A model generated the notes under the pieces. That model did no database searches. It worked only from the letters and a program-made list of their open reading frames with translations, and was not told the DNA's origin. Both the position numbers and the translations under genes were made by a program. Below are positions 24,229 to 36,586 of a stretch of 45,900 nucleotides of DNA, in pieces. Numbering within the stretch: position 1 is the stretch's first letter; the number at the start of each line of letters is the position of its first letter. Location: the NCBI GenBank assembly GCA_012521675.1, contig JAAYLU010000016.1, positions 1 to 45,900 of the forward strand, given 5' to 3'. Source of the DNA: Synergistaceae bacterium. Lineage in GTDB: Bacteria; Synergistota; Synergistia; Synergistales; Aminobacteriaceae.

Positions 24229-25575
24229 TTGCATAAGTTCTCGATAAAAGTCTACGGGTGTCAGATGAACGTCTACGACGGGGACAAGATAAAAACCGCC
24301 CTCGTCGAGCGCGGCTGGATGGAGGCCCCCGAGGAGGAGGCCGATCTGGTCATACTGAATGGGTGCAGCATCCGCGACAAGGCCGAGCAGAAGGTCTGGA
24401 GCGACCTGGGCCGCTACGCTGTGCGATGGAACAGGGAGGGCAGGCCGCTCGTGGCGGTCGTCGGATGTGTTGCCCAGAGGGTCGGGCGCAGAATGGCGGT
24501 TCGCTTTCCGTGGGTTCGCTTCGTGTCCGGCCCCAGGCATATCGGCGAAGTCCCCGACGCCCTCTCGCGCCTCTTCGAGGTGGAGGGAGCCCCGGTCTTT
24601 CTGATGGACGACGACCCGAGTGAGTTCGTCGAGCTGCCCGGCGCGCCGATCGAGAGGGGCAACCGATGGAGGGCGTTCGTGACGATAGCTCACGGCTGCG
24701 ACAACTTCTGCTCCTACTGCATAGTCCCCTACGTCAGGGGGCGCTTCCTCTCCCGTGCGCCGAGGGAGATAATCGACGAGGTCAAGGCCCTCGTCGCCGA
24801 CGGGGTCCTCGAGGTCACTCTGCTTGGGCAGAACGTGAACAGCTACGGCAGCGATTTCTCGAACGGCTACAGGTTCTCCTCCCTCCTGCGGGACGTCGCG
24901 GAGAGGACGGGAGTGCGCCTGCTGCGCTTCGTCACCTCCCACCCCCGGGATTTCTCTCCCGACATAGTCGACGTCATGGCCGAGCGCTCCGACGTCCTAT
25001 GCCCCTCGATCAACCTTCCCATTCAGTCGGGCAGCGACAGGATGCTGAAGATGATGAGAAGGGGCTACGATCTCCAGAGCTACAGGGCCGCCGTCGCCTC
25101 GATCCGGGAGAGGCTCCCGGACGCAGGGCTGACCACGGACCTGATTATCGGCCATCCGGGCGAGACGGAGGAGGACTTTCAACTGTCGTTGAACGCGCTG
25201 GAGGAGTTCCGATTCGACCTGGTGCACTCCGCCGCCTACTCCCCCAGGGAGGGGACATCCGCCGCGGCCAGGGAGGACCAGGTCCCGCACGATGTCAAGA
25301 TGAGCCGCCTGAACGAGGTAAACGTCCTTCAGGCCAGGATAGCGAGGGAGATAAACAGGGCCCTCATAGGCAGGAGGTTCGAGATACTGCTGGACGACGT
25401 CGCCCCCAGGGGGCGAGGGCTGATCCAGGGCCGGACCCCGTCGGACAAGGTCGTGCTGGTGGAGGGCGGGGAGGAGCTGTTGGGGCGCTTCGCCACTGTG
25501 GAGATAACGGACGGGGAGAGCTGGCGCTTGAACGGACGCTTGGTATCGATCTCCGGCCGAGGCGGCGTCCCATGA
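24229..25575 (+). CDS. miaB: tRNA-2-methylthio-N6-dimethylallyladenosine synthase MiaB
   Basis: A 448-residue radical SAM methylthiotransferase that adds a methylthio group to i6A37 of tRNA. The UPF0004 domain carries the first-cluster cysteines (GCQMN Cys11, NGCSIRDKA, GCVAQRVG). The radical SAM CxxxCxxC is GCDNFCSYC (Cys157, 161, 164), followed by VPYVRGRFLSR and LLGQNVNSYG, which are MiaB rather than RimO or MtaB. A C-terminal TRAM domain follows. TTG 24229 is chosen because AAGGAGGT (24215-24222) is ideally spaced; the upstream ATG 24163 would overlap the promoter. The stop overlaps comEA (ATGA). Confidence 0.94.
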   Translation: MHKFSIKVYGCQMNVYDGDKIKTALVERGWMEAPEEEADLVILNGCSIRDKAEQKVWSDLGRYAVRWNREGRPLVAVVGCVAQRVGRRMAVRFPWVRFVSGPRHIGEVPDALSRLFEVEGAPVFLMDDDPSEFVELPGAPIERGNRWRAFVTIAHGCDNFCSYCIVPYVRGRFLSRAPREIIDEVKALVADGVLEVTLLGQNVNSYGSDFSNGYRFSSLLRDVAERTGVRLLRFVTSHPRDFSPDIVDVMAERSDVLCPSINLPIQSGSDRMLKMMRRGYDLQSYRAAVASIRERLPDAGLTTDLIIGHPGETEEDFQLSLNALEEFRFDLVHSAAYSPREGTSAAAREDQVPHDVKMSRLNEVNVLQARIAREINRALIGRRFEILLDDVAPRGRGLIQGRTPSDKVVLVEGGEELLGRFATVEITDGESWRLNGRLVSISGRGGVP

Positions 25576-26291
25576 GGGGTGGCGGGATGAAAGAAAAGCT
25601 CGGCCGCAACGCGGGGCTGGGCTTCTTCGCCATAGGGGTCGCCTGCTTTCTACTGGCGGGTTTGCTGGTCTACAAATTCTCCGGGAGGTTCGTGGACACT
25701 CCGTCCGGTGCGGTCGCCGGTCCTGCTCACACGTTCCGCGACAGATCGGACGTCAGGCAGGACACGGCGCCTGCCGACCCGGCTGCCGGAGGGGGAGCGA
25801 GGACGGAGCCTCGCGAGGAGAGCCATTGGGTGCTCTATATCACAGGAGAGGTGAGAAATCCGGGTGTCTACAACCTGCCTCCTGGAAGCAGGGTCTTTCA
25901 GCTGGTCGAGGCCGCCGGGGGGATAGGGCCGCAGGCGGACCCGGTGAGGATAAACATGGCGTCGCCACTCGCGGACGGCATGCACATCCATGTTCCCTCG
26001 ATACGGCCCGGCGGCGGGATAATGGACATCCCCGAGGGGAGCGCTCACTCGCTGATGTCGCTCGCTCCAAGCATGTCCCCCTCGGGCGGGCATGGTGCCA
26101 TGGTGAACGTGAACTCGGCCTCCGCCGCAGAGCTGCAGACCCTGCCGGGAATCGGCCCGGTGACGGCCAGGGCGATAATTGAGCACAGGGAGAGGGTCGG
26201 TCCCTTCCGCTCGCTCGAGTCGCTGATGGACGTCAGCGGCATCGGCCCGAAGAAGCTCGAGGCGATCAGGGGAATGGTCGTCGTCCAATGA
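25572..26291 (+). CDS. comEA: ComEA-like DNA-binding competence protein
   Basis: A 239-residue membrane-anchored protein: an N-terminal transmembrane helix (about residues 15-37), a Pro/Ala/Gly-rich linker, a SLBB domain (VLYITGEVRNPGVYNLPPGS, about 90-145) and a C-terminal helix-hairpin-helix pair (VNVNSASAAELQTLPGIGP and VSGIGPKKLEAIRG). This is the ComEA architecture: it binds incoming double-stranded DNA on the cell surface and delivers it to ComEC. ATG 25572 overlaps the miaB stop; ATG 25587 is an equally possible start that drops five residues. Confidence 0.9.
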   Translation: MRGGGMKEKLGRNAGLGFFAIGVACFLLAGLLVYKFSGRFVDTPSGAVAGPAHTFRDRSDVRQDTAPADPAAGGGARTEPREESHWVLYITGEVRNPGVYNLPPGSRVFQLVEAAGGIGPQADPVRINMASPLADGMHIHVPSIRPGGGIMDIPEGSAHSLMSLAPSMSPSGGHGAMVNVNSASAAELQTLPGIGPVTARAIIEHRERVGPFRSLESLMDVSGIGPKKLEAIRGMVVVQ

Positions 26292-27775
26292 GCGGGACGC
26301 GCCTGCCGGAGGATCACAGCGAGGTCCCGTTCGTCCCTCGCGAGGGAGTGGCGCGAGCGCCGCTTCTTTTTATCCTCGCGGGGCTGTCGTTTTCTCTTGC
26401 CGCGACCAATAGAGGCGTCCCGCCGATCGTTTCGGCTCTGCTAGCTCCTCTGACGGTAATGGGGCTGGCCTTAGTGCTGTCGGAGACCCGTCCGCTTCGC
26501 CTGCTGTCGTATGCGTCGGGCGTGGCACTTCTCTCCCTAGCGGCGGCCCTGCTCTGCTGCCTGTCGCTCCTGCGGCCGCCATCCCTGCCCGAGGGAAGGG
26601 TCGAGGGAAAGGGCGTCGTCGTATATGAACGCTCGTGGGGCACCCGACGAGCCGTGCTGGTAGACGCCGCCACAGGAAGGTACATGCTCAAGATCAATCC
26701 CGACCGGCACGTGTTGGAGGGGGACACCCTCTTGTTCACCGGAACAGCCCGCGCAATCTCCCCGAGAGACGGATCGTCATTCCGAGAGGACTACTACTGG
26801 AGCGCGAGGGGCACGAGGATCGAGATAATCCCGGAGAAGGTCTCTAAGAGGTCGGGAGGCCCCTCCCTCCCCCGGTGGAGGACCTCTCTGCGCAGGCGCA
26901 TGCTGCTGACCCTGCCTCCGCGCACGAGGGGCTATCTGCTCGCGGCGGTGCTCGGCGTCCGGGACCCCGACCTTAACGAAGCTCACAGGCGCTGGGGGAC
27001 GTCCCACCTCCTGGCAGTGTCCGGTTTTCACGTCGGCCTGGTCGCTCTCGGCGTATGGAGGCTGCTTTCGTCGAGCCGGGCCAGGGCCGCCGTATCGCGA
27101 CGGTGGGCGGCGTTCGCAGCAAGCCTCGTCCTGTGGGGGTACGCCCTCCTGGCCGGAGGTGCTCCGGGGGCTCTGAGGGCTGCTCTGATGCTTCAGACGG
27201 TCCTTCTTAGCGAGGTCTTCGGGCGCAGGGGGAACCCCGTGAACTCCGTCTCCCTGGCGGCGCTGCTTCTGCTCCTGTGGCGACCCGCGTGGTTCTTCGA
27301 CGTAGGCTGGCGTCTGTCGGTCATCGCAGCCATGATCCTCGCCTCGCTGACCCAGCGAATCATCAACCTGTGGTTGCTTCCCCTGTCGAGCGCACTCGTA
27401 TGGCTCGCGACCTCCCCCCAGGTCACATCGGTCTTCGGAAGCGTGCCGACGGCAGGGCTGCTGCTGAACCTGGTCGCCCTGCCTCTCTTCTCGGCCCTCT
27501 ACCCGGTAGCGTTTTTCTTCTCCCTCCCCCTTCTCATTGGCATTCCGGGGGGAAGATCCCCGGCCTTCGCCGCCGAGGGCCTGTTCACCCTGTGGGAGGC
27601 CTGCGCCGACTTCATCGCGGGACTCGTGCCCTGGTCCGTCGGGTGGACCCCGGCTCTTGCGATGATCGGGGGCGGGATGTTCGTCCTCGTCCTCGCGGGA
27701 GGAGTTCATCCATTTCGCGGGAGGACTGTCGCCGGCGCGGGGATGATTCTGCTGGCCGGGGTGTTCATACTGTGA
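26288..27775 (+). CDS. comEC: ComEC/Rec2-type DNA uptake channel, membrane part only
   Basis: A 495-residue inner-membrane protein. N-terminal helices and an OB-like segment (about 100-165) are followed by the competence domain starting at HLLAVSGFHVGLVALG near residue 240 and about eight further membrane helices. ComEC forms the channel for single-stranded DNA in transformation. It stops after the last membrane helix: the C-terminal metallo-beta-lactamase domain of long ComEC proteins is absent and no HxHxDH motif is found. The short form is known in several lineages. The start overlaps comEA (ATGA), so miaB-comEA-comEC form one unit. Confidence 0.88.
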   Translation: MSGTRLPEDHSEVPFVPREGVARAPLLFILAGLSFSLAATNRGVPPIVSALLAPLTVMGLALVLSETRPLRLLSYASGVALLSLAAALLCCLSLLRPPSLPEGRVEGKGVVVYERSWGTRRAVLVDAATGRYMLKINPDRHVLEGDTLLFTGTARAISPRDGSSFREDYYWSARGTRIEIIPEKVSKRSGGPSLPRWRTSLRRRMLLTLPPRTRGYLLAAVLGVRDPDLNEAHRRWGTSHLLAVSGFHVGLVALGVWRLLSSSRARAAVSRRWAAFAASLVLWGYALLAGGAPGALRAALMLQTVLLSEVFGRRGNPVNSVSLAALLLLLWRPAWFFDVGWRLSVIAAMILASLTQRIINLWLLPLSSALVWLATSPQVTSVFGSVPTAGLLLNLVALPLFSALYPVAFFFSLPLLIGIPGGRSPAFAAEGLFTLWEACADFIAGLVPWSVGWTPALAMIGGGMFVLVLAGGVHPFRGRTVAGAGMILLAGVFIL

Positions 27776-27788
27776 CCGACCGTCGAGG

Positions 27789-27797
27789 TGGTATAAT
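27789..27797 (+). promoter_or_regulatory. Extended -10 promoter before coaX
   Basis: TGG-TATAAT (27789-27797) is an extended -10 perfect hexamer about 39 bases before the coaX start. No convincing -35 is present, as is common with extended -10 sites. Confidence 0.6.
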
Positions 27798-27835
27798 ATT
27801 TCGTTGTCCAAAGTCTTATTATCAGGGAGGCGGAG

Positions 27836-28603
27836 ATGCTTCTAGTAATCGACGTCGGCAACACCACCACGGTCATAGGGATCTACGACGGGGAGGAATT
27901 GAGATACCACTGGCGGCTTATATCCGAGCGTCACACGTCCGACGAGCTGGGGATATACCTGCTCAACCTGCTGTCCATATCCGGGATGGACCAAAGGGAG
28001 ATCGACGGCGCGATATTCTCCAGCGTCGTTCCCTCTCTGGACAGCGCCCTGTGCGAGGGGCTGGAGAACTACCTGGGAGTTCGGCCGGTTAAGGTTACCG
28101 CGGATCTGGATCTCGGGATCGAGATAGCCTACTCGCCCAGGCACGAGGTCGGCGCGGACAGGCTGGTGAACTCCGTGGCGGGGATAGCCCGCTACGGCGC
28201 TCCCCTGATAGTGGTCGACTTCGGCACGGCCATAACCCTGGACATACTGAATGCCGAGGGAGCATATATCGGGGGCGCCATAGCCCCTGGGCTGGTCACT
28301 GGCATGGAGGCCCTGTTCGGCAGGACGGCCAAGCTGCCGCAGGTCTCGCTCGTCCCGCCGAAGAGCGTGATAGGCAACAACACCATCGGCTCGATCCAGG
28401 CTGGGATAATGTTCGGCAACGCCGGCCTGGTCGATGCGCTGGTCGGGAGGGCCTGGAGCGAGATGGGGACGGAGACGAGGGTGGTCGCCACGGGAGGACA
28501 CTCGTCCGAGATAGCCTCCCTTTCCCGGACCATCACGGATGTGGACCAGTGGCTTGCGCTCGAGGGCCTGAGAATCATCCACGACAGGAACAGCGATAGG
28601 TGA
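27836..28603 (+). CDS. coaX: Type III pantothenate kinase
   Basis: A 255-residue ASKHA-fold kinase for the first step of coenzyme A synthesis, phosphorylating pantothenate. Motifs: the N-terminal phosphate loop DVGNTTTVIGIY, HEVGADRLVNSVA, VVDFGTAITLD and GGAIAPGLVTGMEALF. Length and motifs are standard for CoaX. GGGAGGCGGAG precedes ATG 27836. Its stop overlaps the GTG start of the dus gene. CoA supply is relevant here, but the gene's place is the usual housekeeping coaX-dus-lysS order. Confidence 0.96.
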   Translation: MLLVIDVGNTTTVIGIYDGEELRYHWRLISERHTSDELGIYLLNLLSISGMDQREIDGAIFSSVVPSLDSALCEGLENYLGVRPVKVTADLDLGIEIAYSPRHEVGADRLVNSVAGIARYGAPLIVVDFGTAITLDILNAEGAYIGGAIAPGLVTGMEALFGRTAKLPQVSLVPPKSVIGNNTIGSIQAGIMFGNAGLVDALVGRAWSEMGTETRVVATGGHSSEIASLSRTITDVDQWLALEGLRIIHDRNSDR

Positions 28604-29611
28604 CCGTAACCATAGGAGGTCTTCGCCTCTCCAACCCAGTGCTGCTGGCGCCGATGGCCGGGATCACCATACCGCCCTTGCGACGCCTCTTCGCTAGGCT
28701 TGGCGCGGGGGCGACCCACACCGAGATGATAAGCTGCGCGGGGCTGTTGGCGGGCGGTGACGGATCCAAAGGCCCCGCGACGAAGACGGAACGGATGCTG
28801 TCGGTCATGGAGGGGGAGGCACCGGTGGTGCTTCAACTGTTCGCCGGGGACGAGGAGACTCTCTATCGGGGCGCCTCGCTCGCCCTGGAGGTGAGACCCG
28901 GCTTCCCCGCCCTGGGGATCAACATGGCCTGTCCTATGCCCAAGGTTTTGAAGAAGGGGGCCGGCTCCAGGCTTCTCGACAGGCCGGAGACGGCGTTTGG
29001 AATGGTGCGGCGGATGGCCGGGTTCGGGATGCCCGTATGGCCGAAGATCCGAAAGTCCCCTCCCTCGGCGCCCCTGTCCACCGAGGCCTTCTGCGAGGGC
29101 CTGCTGAATGCGGGCGCGGCCCTCGTGACAGTGCACGGACGCACCCCTGCACAGAGGTACGAGGGGGAGGCGGATGTATCCCTGCCCGTTACGCTCGCGA
29201 GGCTCTTTCCCGGCAGGATATGCGCCAGCGGGGATATATTCTCGGTCGAGCAAGCGATCGAGTACCTGGACGGGGGCTGCTCGGCGGTGATGCCCGCAAG
29301 GGGCGCGATAGCCGACCCCTTCCTGGTCCCTAGGATCCTTGCTCGCCTGGGCTGCGACGTGGTTGCAGAGCTGTTGGATCCCTCGCTGGAGATGCGGATA
29401 GAGATGTTGACGGGCTTCGGCGACGATGTGAGCTCCGAGGCCGATCCCCGCATAGCCTGTCTGATGGTGAAACGCCTCCTCCCGGGTATGTTCAAGGGGC
29501 GGCCGGGGGTGGGGGCTCTGAGGCGCGCCGCCGCGACGGTCCTCTCGTGGGACGACCTCAGGGAGATGATTATGGAGTCCGAAGGGTTTTTCGAAAGGAG
29601 AGAGTTTCATA

Positions 29612-29628
<17 letters not shown>
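28600..29628 (+). CDS. tRNA-dihydrouridine synthase (DusB-type)
   Basis: A 342-residue FMN-dependent TIM-barrel enzyme that reduces specific uridines in tRNA to dihydrouridine. Motifs: PVLLAPMAGITIPPLRRLF, GINMACPMPKVLKKGAGS (catalytic Cys in ACPMPK, with the usual Asn one step changed to MACP), VHGRTPAQRYEG and SGDIFSVEQAIEYLDGG. The GTG 28600 start overlaps the coaX stop, and the 3' end overlaps lysS by 17 bases. Subfamily assignment to DusB rests on the motifs and neighbourhood with lysS. Confidence 0.9.
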
Positions 29629-33218
<3,590 letters not shown>

Positions 33219-33264
33219 GGGCATAAGGATGGAAGAGGTCGCTTTAGTCGGGAGGTTGCACTGA

Positions 33265-33579
33265 ATGACGCTCAAAAGGAGAAGCATGGGCGCGCCCGGG
33301 CCGGAGACGGCGGCGCGCGCCGCCGAGACGGCGAGGATTGGCATGGACGAGGGGGAGATAGAGGCACTTGCCCGGTACATGGACGAGCTTCTGGACTTCG
33401 CGGACAGGCTGGCGGACGCCCCGACGGGGGAGATCGGGGACGCGCCTTCAAGCGGCGAGGCGAGGGAGGACGTGGTAATACCCTCCGACGTCCGGAGCTC
33501 AGTGCTGGAAGCCGCGCACTCGAGAAGGGACTCCTTCTTCGTCGTGCCCAGGATACTTGACGAACGGGAGGATTCGTAG
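33265..33579 (+). CDS. gatC: Glutamyl/aspartyl-tRNA amidotransferase subunit C
   Basis: A 104-residue GatC, which wraps GatA and GatB together. It has the typical helical start EGEIEALARYMDELLDFADRL and a C-terminal SRRDSFFVVPRILD that resembles the GatC tail. The first 20 residues are extra and basic compared with the family. GGGAGG lies at 33250-33255, about 9 bases before ATG 33265. It leads the gatC-gatA-gatB operon with 2-base gaps. Confidence 0.88.
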   Translation: MTLKRRSMGAPGPETAARAAETARIGMDEGEIEALARYMDELLDFADRLADAPTGEIGDAPSSGEAREDVVIPSDVRSSVLEAAHSRRDSFFVVPRILDEREDS

Positions 33580-33581
33580 AC

Positions 33582-35000
33582 ATGAGCCGGGCGTGCATTA
33601 CCGCGGTCGAGATCGCCTCCGACGTTCGGGATGGCGCCATGTCGGTGTCCGACGCAACCTCGGCCTTCCTAGAGATCTCCCGCGAACATGAACCGAGGCT
33701 CAACGCACTGCTTCACTCGATCGAGGGAGGCGATAGCAAGGGCGGCGCACGCACGGGCCCCCTCGCCGGCGTTCCGGTGCTGCTGGACGACGGCATCTGC
33801 GCGTCGGGAATGCCGACGACCTGCGCTAGCAGAATGCTCGAGGGTTGGATTCCGCCTTACAACTCGGCAGCGGTCGAGCTGCTGGAGGCGGCAGGTGCTA
33901 CGATCTGCGGCAAGTGCAACATGGACGAGTTCGGCATAGGCTGCTCCACCGAGACCTCCGTCTTCGGGCCGGTTTCGAACCCGCACGATCCGGGGCGGAC
34001 CTCCGGGGGGTCGGCGGGAGGATGCGCCGCAGCGGTCGCGGCTGGGTACGCGCCCTTGGCAATAGCGTGCGACACGGGAGGCTCCGTGCTTCAACCCGCG
34101 TCCTTCTGCGGGGTGTACGGCCTGAGGCCGACCTACGGCCTGGTCAGCAGGTGGGGCATCACCGCACTGGCTCCGTCCATGGACCAGCTCGGGATATTCT
34201 CACTCACGGTCGAGGACATCGCGCTCGCGCTTTCTGTCCTGTCGAGGCACGACTCAAGGGATGGGACGTCTGCCGGCGGGGAGCGCCCAGACTATCTATC
34301 GATCTGCAAACAGGCCGCAGCCGAGGGTGCGCTGAAGGGAAAGAGGATAGCGCTCATCAGGGAGGCGCAGGACGCCAACTCATCGTCCGACATATCACGG
34401 GCCCTCGAGAGGATCGCGGACCTCTGCCGCGATCAGGGCGCGGAGGTGGTCGATCTGTCGCTGCCGCTCTCCTTCAAGCACTCTCTCCCCTGCTTCCAGC
34501 TTCTGCTGGCGGCGGAGGCGAGCTCCAGCCTCGCGAGGTTCGACGGCATAAGGTACGGTCTCTCGTCCGACGCCGACTCGCTGAACGACCTCTATCTGAA
34601 GAACAGGGCGGCCGGCCTCGGGACGAAGGTCAAGACGATGGCCGCCGCGGGGACGTACATCCTCGGTGGCGAGCGATACGAGGACTGCTACCTTCGGGCC
34701 TCCTCGGCAAGGGCGGCGATCGCCCGCGAGCTGACGGAGGCCCTCTCGAAGTGCGACCTTGCAGCCTTGCCGGCGACGCCGACCGTCGCCTTCAAAAGGG
34801 GCGAGTTCGCCGATGACCCGTTTGGCATGCGGTCGTCGCAGGCCTTCACCGTCCAGGCGAGCCTTGCGGGGCTGCCCGCTCTCGTCATGGACGGCTCTGA
34901 CGGAGGACTGCCGGCGGGGGTCCAGTTCATAGCCTCGAGATGGGGAGAGGCGACCCTGCTGGCCACCGCATCGATCATCGAACGGGAGAGGGGACGCTGA
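33582..35000 (+). CDS. gatA: Amidotransferase subunit GatA with catalytic Lys replaced by Asp
   Basis: A 472-residue amidase-signature protein, the glutaminase subunit of GatCAB that makes Gln-tRNA and Asn-tRNA by amidation. Aligned by spacing, the family triad Lys-Ser-Ser (79/154/178 in S. aureus GatA) falls on Asp69, Ser144 and Ser168 here, with identical spacing of 75 and 24. The motif is PLAGVPVLLDDGICASG where others have IKDNIC; GGSAGGC replaces GGSSGGS (Ser to Ala at 145); the nucleophile motif is CDTGGSVLQPA. Catalytic Lys is therefore absent while the nucleophile and cis-serine remain. No frameshift or stop is seen and both partners are intact. It may have low activity or use another ammonia source. 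Confidence 0.9.
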   Translation: MSRACITAVEIASDVRDGAMSVSDATSAFLEISREHEPRLNALLHSIEGGDSKGGARTGPLAGVPVLLDDGICASGMPTTCASRMLEGWIPPYNSAAVELLEAAGATICGKCNMDEFGIGCSTETSVFGPVSNPHDPGRTSGGSAGGCAAAVAAGYAPLAIACDTGGSVLQPASFCGVYGLRPTYGLVSRWGITALAPSMDQLGIFSLTVEDIALALSVLSRHDSRDGTSAGGERPDYLSICKQAAAEGALKGKRIALIREAQDANSSSDISRALERIADLCRDQGAEVVDLSLPLSFKHSLPCFQLLLAAEASSSLARFDGIRYGLSSDADSLNDLYLKNRAAGLGTKVKTMAAAGTYILGGERYEDCYLRASSARAAIARELTEALSKCDLAALPATPTVAFKRGEFADDPFGMRSSQAFTVQASLAGLPALVMDGSDGGLPAGVQFIASRWGEATLLATASIIERERGR

Positions 35001-35002
35001 TC

Positions 35003-36487
35003 ATGGGGCGCGCATATCAGCCGGTCATCGGCCTCGAGATACACGTCCAACTCGCGACGAAATCAAAGCTCTTCTGCTCCTGCTCCACTGACTACATCGG
35101 GGCGGAGCCGAACAGCAACGTCTGCCCGATATGCCTCGGACTGCCGGGGGCGCTGCCGTCGCTGAACGCCAGAGCGGTAGAGCTGGCCGTGAAGGCCGCG
35201 CTCGGCCTCTCCTGCACCGTCAAGGACGGCACGATCTTCCACAGGAAGCACTACTTCTACGCCGACCTCCCCAAGGCCTACCAGGTAAGCCAGTTCGACC
35301 GCCCGGTCGCGGAGGAAGGAGAGCTGATCATAACGGGCGACGACGGCTCGCCAAAGCGAATAGGCATTACTCGCCTGCACATTGAAGAGGACGCGGGCAA
35401 GCTCGTGCACTCGGCCTCCGACGGCAGGCTGGAGGGGGCGGAGGAGTCCTTCGCGGACTACAACCGAGCGGGGGTGCCCCTCGCGGAGATAGTCTCGGAC
35501 CCGGACATAGGCTCGCCCAGAGAGGCCAGGGAGTACGTCGCTTCGCTCAGGAGGCTGGTTCGCTACCTCGGAGTGTCCGACGGCGACATGGACAAGGGCT
35601 CGATGAGGGTGGACGCCAACATCTCCATGGTCCAGCTTGACGAGGAGACGGGAAAGATAGTGCTGAGGGGGGAGAGGGCGGAGATAAAGAACATGAACTC
35701 CATGCGCTCCGTGGAGCGAGCCCTCGAGTACGAGATTCGCAGGCAGACCGAGGCCCTGGAGCGAGGCGCGACTCTTGTGCGCGAGACTCGTCACTGGAAC
35801 GACGCCGACGGGGTCACCACATCGATGAGGAGCAAGGAGGCGGCGCTCGACTACCGATGCATGCCAGACCCGGACCTGGGCCCGGTGAGAGTGACCGAGG
35901 AGATGCTCCAGGCGATCGAAAGCTCCCTGCCGGAGCTGCCGTGGGCCAGGGAGGCACGCTTCATAGCCGACTACTCGTTGAGCGAGGTCGACGCGGCCAT
36001 CTTGGTCGAGACGCCGGCCCTCGCGGACTACTACGAGGAGTGCGTCCGATCGGGTGCGGCCCCGGTGCGGGCCTCGAACTGGGTGCGCACCGAGGTGCTG
36101 CGCGTGCTGAACGAGCGGGGCGTGGCGATAGAGTCCTTCCCCGTCCCCCCGCGTGCGCTGGGAGAGCTGGTTCTCATGGTGGACGGAGGAAAACTCTCGA
36201 CCACGGCGGCCAAGGAAGTCTACGCGGAGATGACGGAGGGAACGTCCCTTGAGCGGGCCCTTGAAAAGTGCGGAGTCGGCGGGGAGATGTCCGGGGAGTC
36301 GCTGGCGGCCGTGGTGCGCAAGGTGGTGGACGAAAACCCGGACGTGCTGGCCGAGATCCTGAGCGGCAAGGACTCCAGGGGAAAGAAGAGGAAGTTCCTG
36401 TGCGGCCTCGTGATGAGGGAGACACGGGGACAGGCGGAATCGTCGGAAGTGGAGGAGATGATCGAGGCCCTCTTGAGGGAGCGATGA
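35003..36487 (+). CDS. gatB: Glutamyl/aspartyl-tRNA amidotransferase subunit B
   Basis: A 494-residue GatB that phosphorylates the misacylated Glu/Asp on tRNA and transfers ammonia from GatA. The N-terminal cradle begins YQPVIGLEIHVQLATKSKLF with a Cys-rich metal site (FCSCS and CPICLG). HYFYADLPKAYQVSQFD and VDANISM are typical. A C-terminal helical YqeY-like tail binds tRNA. The start is ATG 35003, 2 bases after the gatA stop, not the longer frame opening inside gatA. Length and motifs look normal, so the unusual GatA is not accompanied by decay of GatB. Confidence 0.95.
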   Translation: MGRAYQPVIGLEIHVQLATKSKLFCSCSTDYIGAEPNSNVCPICLGLPGALPSLNARAVELAVKAALGLSCTVKDGTIFHRKHYFYADLPKAYQVSQFDRPVAEEGELIITGDDGSPKRIGITRLHIEEDAGKLVHSASDGRLEGAEESFADYNRAGVPLAEIVSDPDIGSPREAREYVASLRRLVRYLGVSDGDMDKGSMRVDANISMVQLDEETGKIVLRGERAEIKNMNSMRSVERALEYEIRRQTEALERGATLVRETRHWNDADGVTTSMRSKEAALDYRCMPDPDLGPVRVTEEMLQAIESSLPELPWAREARFIADYSLSEVDAAILVETPALADYYEECVRSGAAPVRASNWVRTEVLRVLNERGVAIESFPVPPRALGELVLMVDGGKLSTTAAKEVYAEMTEGTSLERALEKCGVGGEMSGESLAAVVRKVVDENPDVLAEILSGKDSRGKKRKFLCGLVMRETRGQAESSEVEEMIEALLRER

Positions 36488-36501
36488 CCGCGATTATTTT
36501 A

Positions 36502-36530
36502 TTGACTAACGTCAGCGGTATTAGTAAGAT
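36502..36530 (+). promoter_or_regulatory. Promoter of the EF-G-like gene
   Basis: TTGACT (36502-36507), 17-base spacer, TAAGAT (36525-36530), 57 bases before the start codon. It is one of the best-matching promoters in the window. Confidence 0.75.
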
Positions 36531-36586
36531 ATCCTAGTTGCCCTGCGGACGCAGGGTGGATCGAACGCCGGAGGAGGTAGTAGGCA

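Noticed and set aside
24666-25571. Long open frame in-frame with comEA through miaB
   Set aside because: The part before 25572 is Arg/Gly-rich shadow translation of miaB; only the part from 25572 resembles a protein (ComEA).
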